Part shown: positions 6,364-13,101 of the stretch, piece by piece
Layout of the letters: the number at the start of each line of letters is the position of its first letter
How positions within the stretch are numbered: position 1 is the first letter of the stretch
Assembly: GCA_000183865.1 (NCBI GenBank)
Contig: CM001047.1
Coordinates: 1,972,191 to 1,988,804, forward strand
Length of the DNA: 16,614 bases
Direction: 5' to 3'
From: Listeria marthii FSL S4-120
GTDB taxonomy: Bacteria; Bacillota; Bacilli; Lactobacillales; Listeriaceae
The notes under the pieces: model-generated
Database searches by the model: none
Seen by the model: the letters and a program-made list of their open reading frames with translations, nothing else
Told to the model about the DNA's origin: nothing
Position numbers and translations under genes: made by a program

Positions 6364-6474
6364 CCACTCATAAACTTTGGACGGTTTAGTGGTTATTTTT
6401 ATAATAAATTAAACTAGCTGCCACCTTAAATGGGCTTGCGCTTGAGGGTCATGTTCACGCATGACTCTCTTTTC
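6352..6474 (-). ncRNA. Putative antisense antitoxin RNA
   Basis: A minus-strand promoter (6481-6510) would start an RNA near 6474 that runs toward the toxin and ends at the same bidirectional terminator, giving about 120 bases. Near its 5' end is a 9-bp hairpin (6444-6467, arms GGGTCATG and CATGACTC with a TTCACG loop). Its 3' end is fully complementary to the toxin mRNA 3' end, including the 19-base terminator loop. No ORF of note. End points are inferred from promoter and terminator positions. Confidence 0.55.
6356..6400. terminator. Bidirectional terminator of toxin mRNA and antisense RNA
   Basis: A perfect 13-bp stem, AAAAATAACCACT (6356-6368) with AGTGGTTATTTTT (6388-6400), and a 19-base loop; A/T runs on both sides give U-tails in both directions. 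The left arm overlaps the toxin stop codon. Confidence 0.88.
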
Positions 6475-6480
6475 ACATTA

Positions 6481-6510
6481 ATAATACCACATTCCAACCT
6501 CTTCTGACAA
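6481..6510 (-). promoter_or_regulatory. Promoter of the antisense RNA
   Basis: On the minus strand there is TTGTCA (6510-6505), an 18-base spacer and TATTAT (6486-6481) preceded by TGG (extended -10). It is stronger-looking than the toxin promoter, as expected for an antitoxin RNA in excess. Confidence 0.62.
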
Positions 6511-6684
6511 TGTTTTACATAATGAAGACACAACAATGCTATAACTTTAAATGAGCTAGGTTATCTAGTCCTATATAATGTCTTTCTAAACTGCAGCCAT
6601 CATAAATAGGTTTATGCTTTCATACACTAGTATTAAAAAGCCTTCTTCAAAATATAAAGTAACCTTCTATTTGCACCTTGCGTC
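6511..6684. other. AT-rich intergenic stretch, no gene seen
   Basis: Lies between the antisense promoter and the 3' end of the Imm26-like gene. No ORF with a ribosome site and no clear terminator for the Imm26-like gene. It contains ATAGGTTT (6606-6613) and TTTATGCTT (6611-6619), short words also present at 6099-6106 and 6083-6091 on the other side of the toxin locus. Confidence 0.35.
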
Positions 6685-7155
6685 CTATTTTAGAACAACT
6701 TTATTTGGTTTTTTATCTATTGAAATTAATAATGAATCTAGATAGTTAGGATCATAAAAGCTATTCCAAGGCACTAAAGAATAATACGCATTCATTAAGC
6801 TTACAACAATTCCAGAACCTCGTGAAGTAACATTTATGAAACCGTCCCTCCTCAATTCATCCAATTTGATATACTTATTAATTGGAAATTCTGTGGAAGC
6901 CATGGAAAAAACCTTCCAATCCCCCGAATCTAAAAGGTCTCTATTTACAAATAGTAATGATATTAACTCATTTTCATATAAAATGGGTTCAACTTCTGGA
7001 ATTTCATTTACACGATGGGCATAAAATGCGCAAATAGCGCTATTCAGAGCATCTGGTTCAAAACCTACAACTCTGCCAATACAGAAAGAACCATCTAGTA
7101 ATGAAATCGTAAATAAATCACCAACACCCCACACTTGTTTTTTTCGCTTTGTCAT
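6685..7155 (-). CDS. Imm26-like immunity protein (orphan)
   Basis: 156 aa, no signal peptide or membrane segment. The N-terminal pattern VGDLFTISLLDGSFCIGRVV (residues 11-30), with a beta-rich middle and the block VPWNSFYDPNYLDSLL near residue 128, resembles the Imm26 immunity family, whose members open with G(D/S)xFxIPLxDGxxxxGR. Imm26 proteins neutralise nuclease-type toxins of contact-dependent or polymorphic toxin systems. No toxin gene is next to it, so it would be an orphan immunity gene, though a role unrelated to toxins is possible. The start ATG at 7155 has GGAG 10 bases upstream. It follows nudF on the same strand after a 45-base gap without a terminator, so it may be transcribed from the nudF promoter. 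Confidence 0.6.
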   Translation of the reverse strand: MTKRKKQVWGVGDLFTISLLDGSFCIGRVVGFEPDALNSAICAFYAHRVNEIPEVEPILYENELISLLFVNRDLLDSGDWKVFSMASTEFPINKYIKLDELRRDGFINVTSRGSGIVVSLMNAYYSLVPWNSFYDPNYLDSLLISIDKKPNKVVLK

Positions 7156-7200
7156 TTTTCATAGTCTCCTATAAATCAATCTCATACAGTTGAACAAGAT

Positions 7201-7758
7201 TTATTCATTTTCTTCTATTAATAATTGCATTTTCCAGTATTGCATCGCGTACATTGTTTTAGCATCATGAATGAGTTGTTGTTCTATTAATTGTTCTGCT
7301 TCTTCTGGTGTTACTTTGACTAAATTAATAAATTCATCGGCATCTTGTGCTAACGGATGCTCCATTTTCCGGAGGTCGCGCGCTACATAAATATATAAAA
7401 GTTCATTGGCAAATCCAGGCGATGTATAAAAAGAAGTGAGATACGTTAAATCATCGGACTGAAAACCAGTTTCTTCTTCTAATTCCCGTCTGGCCGTCAC
7501 GAGCGGATCCTCTCCAAGCTCCATTTTACCAGCTGGAATTTCGATAATCGTTTTTTCGAGTGGCTTTCGGAATTGTTCTACTAAATACATTTCACCATCT
7601 GCTGAAAACGGAATAATTGCTACAGCCCCGGGATGTTTAACGATTTCGCGTTTACTCTTTTCCCCGTTTGGCAACTCTACATCATCTACTTGCAAATCTA
7701 TTACATTTCCGCTAAAAATCTTTTCTGTATGAAGCGTTTTTTCCTCCAATGAGTCCAT
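7201..7758 (-). CDS. nudF: ADP-ribose pyrophosphatase (Nudix hydrolase)
   Basis: Hydrolyses ADP-ribose to AMP and ribose 5-phosphate, a cytosolic housekeeping reaction. A complete Nudix box G-x5-E-x7-RE-x2-EE-x-G is read as GKMELGED...RRELEEETGF (about residues 77-99). It is preceded by KREIVKHPGAVAIIPF and QFRKPLEKTIIEIPAG, which are diagnostic of the ADP-ribose pyrophosphatase subgroup, and followed by FYTSPGFANELLYIY. I place the start at ATG 7758 (MDSLEEKT, 185 aa), which matches the start and length of Bacillus NudF. A GTG at 7767 is in frame and sits only 3 bases after GAGGAG, so it remains possible. It has its own promoter just upstream. Confidence 0.9.
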   Translation of the reverse strand: MDSLEEKTLHTEKIFSGNVIDLQVDDVELPNGEKSKREIVKHPGAVAIIPFSADGEMYLVEQFRKPLEKTIIEIPAGKMELGEDPLVTARRELEEETGFQSDDLTYLTSFYTSPGFANELLYIYVARDLRKMEHPLAQDADEFINLVKVTPEEAEQLIEQQLIHDAKTMYAMQYWKMQLLIEENE

Positions 7759-7786
7759 TTCTGCCACCTACTCCTCGTTTTTTTTC

Positions 7787-7795
7787 ATTATAACA
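7787..7795 (-). promoter_or_regulatory. Extended -10 promoter of nudF
   Basis: On the minus strand TGTTATAAT (7795-7787) is an extended -10 with a perfect TATAAT at 7792-7787. The -35 region is weak (ATTAAA at 7815-7810). Confidence 0.5.
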
Positions 7796-8033
7796 TAACT
7801 AAGTCCGAGTTTAATTTACATCGCACGACTGATAACATCTATTTTCTAAATATGGTATGATAAGAACAAATAAAGGACAATTTCTAAAATATAAAAACCT
7901 TGCAACTTGCCTAGTGCTAGCATACAAAATATACTTAAATGGTAGGTTACTTTCCACTAATCTTTATTTTTAGAAGAACATATTATAAGAAAAGCGGACC
8001 TTTTAAACAGGTACTTAAAGGAGAAGATGTATA
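7796..8033. other. Intergenic region upstream of xpaC-telA
   Basis: Must hold the xpaC-telA promoter. A possible sigma-A site is TTGCAA (7900-7905), a 17-base spacer and TACAAA (7923-7928); another extended -10 is TGGTATGAT (7853-7861). Neither is convincing. The leader is long (about 100 bases from the first) with no clear hairpin or operator that I can see. Confidence 0.3.
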
Positions 8034-8693
8034 ATGACCGTTTTTAAAAAGATATTAGCATTCACAGGTTCTATTTTCCTTGTCATTATTTTGGCTGGTA
8101 TTCTCACTTCACTAATCCATAGTGGCTTGGTAATTGCAGCAATTGTTATCGCTGTTGCGGCTATCCTATTTTTCTTTTCATCTAAAGCTGGGGACCGCGC
8201 GCAAATGATTGCAACTGGATTAACTAAGAAAGAATATAAATATATTCGCACTAACCTTGAAGAAGCTCGCGTGAAAATTATCCGCCTTCAAAAAATTATG
8301 ACACAAAACAAAGCGTTATATTCTTTCCAAGAGCGCAACAAAACGCTTTTACTTACAAAAAGAATTTACGGTATCGTAAAAGATGAACCAAAACGTTTCT
8401 ATGAAGCAGAAGATTTCTTTTTCTCCCATCTTGATTCTTTGGTGGAACTAACCGAAAAATATGCTTTCCTAGAAAAACAGCCAGTAAAAGACAAAAAAAT
8501 CTATCAAACACTTTCTGATACACGTACACTTTTAAATGATTTAAGTCGAGTAATTGAAAAGGATTTATTTACGCTTTTAAATCAAGACGTGAATAATCTT
8601 GACTTTGAATTAGAAGTAGCGAAAAACTCCATTTCTAAACAGAAAAAGAAATTCGAAAGGGGTACAAAAGATGACCGAGAACAAGCCAAGTGA
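8034..8693 (+). CDS. xpaC: XpaC-family membrane protein (5-bromo-4-chloroindolyl phosphate hydrolysis protein)
   Basis: 219 aa. Two adjacent membrane helices make up residues 6-26 and 31-49 ([20 protein letters not shown] and [17 protein letters not shown]). A long helical, charged cytoplasmic domain follows: [20 protein letters not shown], then [19 protein letters not shown] and a C-terminal coiled-coil-like part. This layout and the position before a TelA gene match Bacillus XpaC-YaaN. The name comes from an old X-phos phenotype and the biochemical function is not known. AAAGGAG lies upstream of the ATG. It overlaps telA by 23 bases, so the two are made together. Confidence 0.82.
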   Translation: MTVFKKILAFTGSIFLVIILAGILTSLIHSGLVIAAIVIAVAAILFFFSSKAGDRAQMIATGLTKKEYKYIRTNLEEARVKIIRLQKIMTQNKALYSFQERNKTLLLTKRIYGIVKDEPKRFYEAEDFFFSHLDSLVELTEKYAFLEKQPVKDKKIYQTLSDTRTLLNDLSRVIEKDLFTLLNQDVNNLDFELEVAKNSISKQKKKFERGTKDDREQAK

Positions 8694-9870
8694 AGAAACA
8701 AATGAATTAAAAGATTTAGTAGTTGAGAAAGAATTCAACCAAACGTTAGATGATCTTCTTGCTAACCCGTTTGGATCAGACGGCGAAACAGCTGCAAGCA
8801 TCGTGAATAACGAAACGGATGCAGCTCCTCGCCTAGTCGATATGCTTACAGAAACAAATAAAAAGCAAGCCTTAGAACTATCGAAACAAATCGAACCTGG
8901 AAACCAGGCAGCGATTCTTGGATACGGAGCTCCGGCCCAAGCTAAACTCCATGATTTCTCGCACTCGATGTTAGCACATGTACAAAAGCAAGATGTTGGC
9001 CCAATTGGCGATATTATTAGTGATTTAATGTATCGTTTACAAGAAGCGGATCCTGATGAACTTGCGGCTCGCAACAAAAACGTCTTCACCAAAATGTTCC
9101 ACCGAGTAAAACAATCCATCAATGAAATTACTTCTAAATATCAAAAAATTGGTACCCAAATTGACCGCATCGCGTTGAAACTGGAACACTCCAAAAAGCG
9201 TTTAATGGAAGATAACTCTTTCCTAGAACAGCTTTATGATAAAAATAAAGACTATTTCCAAGCACTCAACATTTACATTGCTGCTGGAGAATTAAAATTA
9301 GAAGAAATTAATACTAAAATGCTCCCAGAACTTCGTAAAAAAGCGGAACAAACTGGCGACCAAATGGATTATCAAGAAGTAAATGATTTAACACAATTTG
9401 CGGATCGTCTTGATAAACGGGTATATGATTTACGCTTAAGCCGTCAAATCACTATTCAACAAGCGCCACAAATTCGTTTAATCCAAAATACGAACCAAGC
9501 ACTTGCTGAAAAAATCCAATCATCGATTATGACAGCCATTCCACTTTGGAAGAATCAAGTAGCAATCGCGCTTACCTTGCTTCGTCAACAACAAGCCGTT
9601 GCAGCTCAGCGCCAAGTTTCCGAAACAACCAACGAACTTCTCAAACGAAACGCCGATATGCTAAAAACAAATGCTATCGAAACAGCGCGTGAAAACGAAA
9701 GAGGTATTGTGGATATCGAAACGCTGAAAGAAACTCAATCAAGCTTAATCGAAACATTACAAGAAACGCTTAAAATCCAACAAGAAGGCCGTGCTAAACG
9801 CGCCGTTGCTGAAAAAGAACTTGTAACAATGGAACAAGAACTTAAAGAACGTTTACTAGAAATGAAATAA
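8671..9870 (+). CDS. telA: TelA family toxic-anion/tellurite resistance protein
   Basis: 399 aa, soluble, almost entirely helical with long coiled-coil stretches. It has the TelA/KlaA core: [20 protein letters not shown] near residue 84, [20 protein letters not shown] near 142, and [20 protein letters not shown] near 255 with [20 protein letters not shown] after it. TelA proteins are linked to tellurite, colicin and phage-entry phenotypes; in Listeria, TelA has been reported to contribute to nisin and cell-wall antibiotic tolerance. The mechanism is unknown. AAAGGGG is upstream of ATG 8671, within the end of xpaC. A strong terminator follows the stop. Confidence 0.9.
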   Translation: MTENKPSEETNELKDLVVEKEFNQTLDDLLANPFGSDGETAASIVNNETDAAPRLVDMLTETNKKQALELSKQIEPGNQAAILGYGAPAQAKLHDFSHSMLAHVQKQDVGPIGDIISDLMYRLQEADPDELAARNKNVFTKMFHRVKQSINEITSKYQKIGTQIDRIALKLEHSKKRLMEDNSFLEQLYDKNKDYFQALNIYIAAGELKLEEINTKMLPELRKKAEQTGDQMDYQEVNDLTQFADRLDKRVYDLRLSRQITIQQAPQIRLIQNTNQALAEKIQSSIMTAIPLWKNQVAIALTLLRQQQAVAAQRQVSETTNELLKRNADMLKTNAIETARENERGIVDIETLKETQSSLIETLQETLKIQQEGRAKRAVAEKELVTMEQELKERLLEMK

Positions 9871-9904
9871 AAAAAGCTAGCGCAAAAGTTGCGCTAGCTT
9901 TTTT
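9870..9904. terminator. Bidirectional terminator between telA and dinB
   Basis: 16-bp perfect stem AAAAAAGCTAGCGCAA (9870-9885) / TTGCGCTAGCTTTTTT (9889-9904) with a 3-base loop. It begins at the telA stop and overlaps the dinB stop, so it serves both convergent genes. Confidence 0.93.
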
Positions 9905-10973
9905 ATAGTCCTTCTAATCTTAAATTTTCAAAGTAAACCGGTTTTAAATTAGTTACAGTAAGCCCAATCAAGCGAATGCTATCTTGTCCAGTGTAACTTT
10001 CTCTTAGAAGTAACGCTGCTGCTTGATAAATTTGATTGGCATCATTGGTATATTCATTTAAAGTAAGCCGTTTGGTAATTGTTGTAAAGTCACTGTATCG
10101 CAATTTCAGTACCACGGTCTTGCCGTGTTTTTGTAATTTAATGAGACGCTCTTCTACTTTCTTAGCAAATTTCATAAGACTCTGTTCTAAAATCCGATTA
10201 TCGAGCACATTAAATTCAAAAGTCGTTTCTTTGCCAACAGATTTGCGATCACGATGCGGATTCACAATGTTGTTCGAACGACCGCGCACATGACGATACA
10301 ACTGATAACCATGTTTATGCAATTCGCGAATAAGGTCCCATTCACTCCACTTCTTCAAATCTGCCCCTGTTTCAATTCCTAGTCGATGTAGCTTTTCTGC
10401 GGTCACTTTCCCTACCCCATAAAATTTCGTCACTGGAATCTGTTCTAAAAAGGCTTCTGCTTCTTCCGGAGTAACCACGGTAATGCCAGCAGGTTTTTTG
10501 AAATCCGAGGCAATTTTCGCAATAAATTTATTAAATGATACGCCAGCAGATGCAGTTAGTCCAAGTTCGCGGTAAATCGTTTGTTGGATGTCACGTGCAA
10601 CGAGTGTGGCGGATTTCATTCCTTTTTTATTTTCGGTCACGTCTAAATAGGCTTCATCTAAAGAAAGTGGCTCAATAATATCCGTATATCTGGAAAAGAT
10701 CTCGCGGATTTGATTAGATACTTCTACATAATGCGCCATATTCCCATGAATAAAAATACCATTCGGACAGAGCTTGGCAGCTTGGCGAGTAGGCATAGCT
10801 GAGTGTACACCATATTTGCGTGCCTCATAAGAACAGGTCGAAACAACTCCGCGCTTATTAGGATCCCCACCAATAATAAGTGGCTTCCCGCGAAACTCGG
10901 GATGATCGCGTTGTTCTACAGATGCATAAAAAGCGTCCATATCAATATGAATAATTTTCCTACTCGTATCCAT
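9903..10973 (-). CDS. dinB: DNA polymerase IV (Y-family translesion polymerase)
   Basis: 356 aa. Catalytic motifs are HIDMDAFYASVEQRD near residue 8 (metal-binding Asp), YEARKYGVHSAMPTRQA near 45, and LSLDEAYLDVT near 95 (catalytic Asp-Glu pair). A helix-hairpin-helix region follows (FYGVGKVTAEKLHRLGIETG near 185), then the little-finger domain (RKSVGKETTFEF). It copies damaged template without proofreading, in the cytosol with the sliding clamp. The start is ATG 10973: GGAGGAG lies 8 bases upstream, and the in-frame TTG at 11000 precedes that ribosome site and overlaps the LexA box. The terminal tail NLRLEGL has no obvious clamp-binding QxxLF. Regulated by SOS. Confidence 0.95.
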   Translation of the reverse strand: MDTSRKIIHIDMDAFYASVEQRDHPEFRGKPLIIGGDPNKRGVVSTCSYEARKYGVHSAMPTRQAAKLCPNGIFIHGNMAHYVEVSNQIREIFSRYTDIIEPLSLDEAYLDVTENKKGMKSATLVARDIQQTIYRELGLTASAGVSFNKFIAKIASDFKKPAGITVVTPEEAEAFLEQIPVTKFYGVGKVTAEKLHRLGIETGADLKKWSEWDLIRELHKHGYQLYRHVRGRSNNIVNPHRDRKSVGKETTFEFNVLDNRILEQSLMKFAKKVEERLIKLQKHGKTVVLKLRYSDFTTITKRLTLNEYTNDANQIYQAAALLLRESYTGQDSIRLIGLTVTNLKPVYFENLRLEGL

Positions 10974-10993
10974 AACTGCATCTCCTCCAAAAA

Positions 10994-11007
10994 CGAACAA
11001 GCGTTCT
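10994..11007. promoter_or_regulatory. LexA/SOS box of dinB
   Basis: On the minus strand AGAACGCTTGTTCG fits the Gram-positive SOS box (CGAAC-N4-GTTCG with one mismatch at the first base). It is preceded by A-rich and followed by GTTCGTTT context, as at other Listeria SOS genes. It covers the expected dinB transcription start. Confidence 0.85.
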
Positions 11008-11013
11008 TATCTA

Positions 11014-11042
11014 ATTATAAACGCTAACTTAATTAATTACAA
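11014..11042 (-). promoter_or_regulatory. Sigma-A promoter of dinB
   Basis: Minus-strand TTGTAA (11042-11037), 17-base spacer, perfect TATAAT (11019-11014). The LexA box begins 6 bases downstream. Confidence 0.7.
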
Positions 11043-11046
11043 GAAA

Positions 11047-11074
11047 AAAATACCTCATTTTTACAAGGTATTTT
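11047..11074 (-). terminator. Terminator of the rnz-SDR operon
   Basis: 9-bp stem AAAATACCT (11047-11055) / AGGTATTTT (11066-11074) with a 10-base loop, located 9 bases after the SDR stop on the minus strand and followed by a U-run. It ends just before the dinB -35. Confidence 0.8.
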
Positions 11075-11082
11075 CTCCTGTA

Positions 11083-11874
11083 TTATTTCTTTAAAAATGC
11101 GCCTTTTCCGAAGAATTCTATTACTTGCGGCATGACTTGATAAAGCCGTGTTGCGATATTCATTACAAAAGGCAAATTGATTTCACGGCGTCTTGTACCC
11201 ATAATTTGTACGGTTTTCCTAGCTACTTTCTCTGGTTTTAAGACTAATTTGCCGACTGTTTCCAAATAGTTACCTGATTTATCCGCGACATCGAAAAAGT
11301 TCGTTGCAATCGGGCCTGGATTTATCGTCGTCACTTTGATTTTATCGGGGATTAGTTCCAAGCGAAGCGCGTTGGAAAAACCTAGTACTGCATATTTGGT
11401 AGCTGAATACACCGTTGATTTTGGTGTGGCAATTTTGGCTGCTTGAGAGGCTATATTAATGATATGTCCAGACTTGCGGGCTTGCATTTGCGGTAAGATT
11501 AGTTGCGTTAACTGAATCAAACCTAACACGTTCGTATCAAACATTTTTTCGATGGTCTCAAACGGGATATCTACTGCATTTTCAAATAAGCCAAAACCTG
11601 CACAGTTCACTAATACATCGATTTGATATGCCGCATTGATTTCGGCGCTGACTTGTTTTACTTGCTCAAAATCTGTCATATCGAGCATAAAATAGGCCGC
11701 TTCAACAGAAAAATTGGCACTTATTTCTTTTTGTAATTCGATTAATTTTTCCGTACTTCTTGCTGTGATAATAACGTTTGCGCCTGATGCAGCAACTTGT
11801 CTTGTGAGTTCTGCACCAAGACCACTAGAAGCACCAGTAATTAATACCGTTTTATTTTTCAAAAAAGGGTTCAT
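11083..11874 (-). CDS. Short-chain dehydrogenase/reductase (SDR)
   Basis: 263 aa classical SDR. Cofactor motif TGASSGLG is at residues 13-20, the Asp of LDMTD near 65, NCAG near 90 in LVNCAGFGLF, catalytic Ser in IINIASQAA near 143, and YSATK with Tyr156 and Lys160. The PGPIATNF block near 187 is also typical. The Arg/Ser after the second strand (TARSTEKL) suggests NADPH preference; the substrate cannot be read from the sequence. The C-terminal part (VMNIATRLYQVMPQVIEFF) has amphipathic/hydrophobic character, as in the DltE/YqjQ-like subgroup. The start ATG lies 4 bases after the rnz stop with GGAG upstream, so it is co-transcribed with rnz and ends at its own terminator. Confidence 0.9.
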   Translation of the reverse strand: MNPFLKNKTVLITGASSGLGAELTRQVAASGANVIITARSTEKLIELQKEISANFSVEAAYFMLDMTDFEQVKQVSAEINAAYQIDVLVNCAGFGLFENAVDIPFETIEKMFDTNVLGLIQLTQLILPQMQARKSGHIINIASQAAKIATPKSTVYSATKYAVLGFSNALRLELIPDKIKVTTINPGPIATNFFDVADKSGNYLETVGKLVLKPEKVARKTVQIMGTRRREINLPFVMNIATRLYQVMPQVIEFFGKGAFLKK

Positions 11875-11878
11875 TTCG

Positions 11879-12799
11879 TCACTCTCCTACTTGGAAAACA
11901 GCTAAATCGTACGCTATTTCAGTATTTTCAAAAATAGATTTTGCTTCTATTAATAACTCTTTGCTAGCATCGCGGTCATATCTTGAGCTGATATGGGTTA
12001 AAATTAGCTTTTGGACATTGGCATTTTTAGCTAGTGTGGCAGCTTGAAGTGTTGTTGAATGCATGTATTCCCCTGCCATCTTCGCTTTGTCACCTTCAAA
12101 AGTGGCTTCGTGAACTAGAATATCCGCGTTTTGCGCTAATGCAAGTTCGTTCGCTGTTTCTTTTGTATCACCGAAAATACTAATAATCTTTCCTTTTTGA
12201 GGCTCGCCAATATAGTTTTTTCCGTCGATTACTCGCCCGTCAGCTAGCGTGACGCTTTCGCCATTTTTTAGCTTTTGAAAAAGTGGTCCGGCTTCAACAC
12301 CATCTGCTTTTAATTTTTCTGCATGAAGCGCGCCTTGTTTATCTTTTTCGACGATGCGGTAACCGAAGCTACGAACGCCGTGTTCCAGCTCATCTGCTGT
12401 AACGGAAAACATCTTATCTTCAAAAATCAAACCTGGTTCAATTTCGTTAAAGATAATTTTGTAGGTGAGTCTTGTTCCGCTTAGTCTTAAAGAAGTTTCG
12501 ATGTATTCTGCTATTCCAGCTGGGCCGTATATAGTTAAATCGGATTCCCCTCCTTGAAAAGAGCGGCTACTTAATAAGCCTGGTAGTCCAAAAATGTGAT
12601 CACCATGCATGTGGGTAATAAATATTTTTTCTAGTTTGCTTAATTTGATTTGACTACGCATGATTTGGTGTTGTGTTGCTTCTCCGCAATCAAATAGCCA
12701 AATTGTATTTCGTTCATTTAACATTGAAAGTGCGATGGATGTGACATTACGGCCTCGTGACGGTACGCCTGCTCCAGTTCCTAAAAAAACAAGTTCCAT
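11879..12799 (-). CDS. rnz: Ribonuclease Z (tRNA 3'-end processing)
   Basis: 306 aa zinc-dependent endonuclease that cuts the 3' trailer from tRNA precursors lacking an encoded CCA. N-terminal [15 protein letters not shown] is typical. The metallo-beta-lactamase motif THMHGDH places His63, His65, Asp67 and His68 exactly as in Bacillus RNase [10 protein letters not shown] near 145 and [10 protein letters not shown] near 210 (metal Asp) follow, along with LVHEATF near 230 and LTHISSRYD near 268. GMEYMHST-type sequence (GEYMHSTT) near 247 belongs to the same active site. Full length. The start ATG has AAGGGAATGG upstream. First gene of an operon with the SDR gene. Confidence 0.95.
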   Translation of the reverse strand: MELVFLGTGAGVPSRGRNVTSIALSMLNERNTIWLFDCGEATQHQIMRSQIKLSKLEKIFITHMHGDHIFGLPGLLSSRSFQGGESDLTIYGPAGIAEYIETSLRLSGTRLTYKIIFNEIEPGLIFEDKMFSVTADELEHGVRSFGYRIVEKDKQGALHAEKLKADGVEAGPLFQKLKNGESVTLADGRVIDGKNYIGEPQKGKIISIFGDTKETANELALAQNADILVHEATFEGDKAKMAGEYMHSTTLQAATLAKNANVQKLILTHISSRYDRDASKELLIEAKSIFENTEIAYDLAVFQVGE

Positions 12800-12832
12800 T
12801 TATTGTTCCATTCCCTTCCCAGTTCGTGTCTT

Positions 12833-12838
12833 ATTTTA
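12833..12838 (-). promoter_or_regulatory. Possible -10 element of rnz
   Basis: On the minus strand TAAAAT (12838-12833) within TGATAAAAT lies 34 bases before the rnz start codon. The -35 region 17 bases upstream (TTCCTG) is poor, so this is a tentative promoter. Confidence 0.35.
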
Positions 12839-12936
12839 TCACATTCTTAAACGAACAGGAAATAAACATTTTTCCAATAAAAACCCTTATAATTCAGAAA
12901 TAACTGTCAAATTAAAAAAATATTCGAACCAAACAG

Positions 12937-12965
12937 TTGCACAAATGCCTCATTATGGATAAAAT
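12937..12965 (+). promoter_or_regulatory. Sigma-A promoter of zwf
   Basis: TTGCAC (12937-12942), 17-base spacer, TAAAAT (12960-12965). Predicted start near 12972, giving a leader of about 130 bases before the zwf ATG. Confidence 0.65.
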
Positions 12966-12982
12966 AGTATGGACTAATGAGG
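12948..12982. repeat. Inverted repeat embracing the zwf -10
   Basis: CCTCATTA (12948-12955) and TAATGAGG (12975-12982) are a perfect 8-bp inverted repeat with a 19-base spacer that contains the -10 hexamer. It is a candidate operator. The right arm is also complementary to CTCATT at 12994-12999, so in RNA it can form a 5' hairpin instead. Confidence 0.5.
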
Positions 12983-13033
12983 AAAATTAATAGCTCATTT
13001 AATAAGGCCTTTTTTTGTGGGGTTCTTTTCAAA

Positions 13034-13053
13034 CTAAGAAAACTTTTTCTTAG
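13034..13053 (+). other. Hairpin in the zwf leader
   Basis: CTAAGAAA (13034-13041) pairs with TTTCTTAG (13046-13053) around a 4-base loop; a T-run (13060-13065) follows a few bases later. It resembles a weak intrinsic terminator or attenuator 50 bases before the zwf start. Confidence 0.45.
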
Positions 13054-13101
13054 CAGTTAATTTTTTGCCATTAAGAGAATAAGAAAGAGGGTAAATGACG
13101 T

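Noticed and set aside
6199..6424. GGTGGCTAG-type word at 6203-6211 and CTAGCTGCCACC at 6413-6424 as a long-range stem closing the toxin mRNA
   Set aside because: Needs a 3-base bulge, and the second arm lies beyond the strong terminator, so it would exist only in read-through RNA. Not claimed as a feature.
6541..6684. Terminator for the Imm26-like gene
   Set aside because: Only a 5-bp GCTTT/AAAGC pairing and a short T-run on the minus strand; too weak to call.
8610..9122. 170-codon minus-strand frame opposite telA
   Set aside because: Lies wholly antisense to the well-supported xpaC/telA frames; Ser/Cys/Phe-rich translation typical of a shadow.
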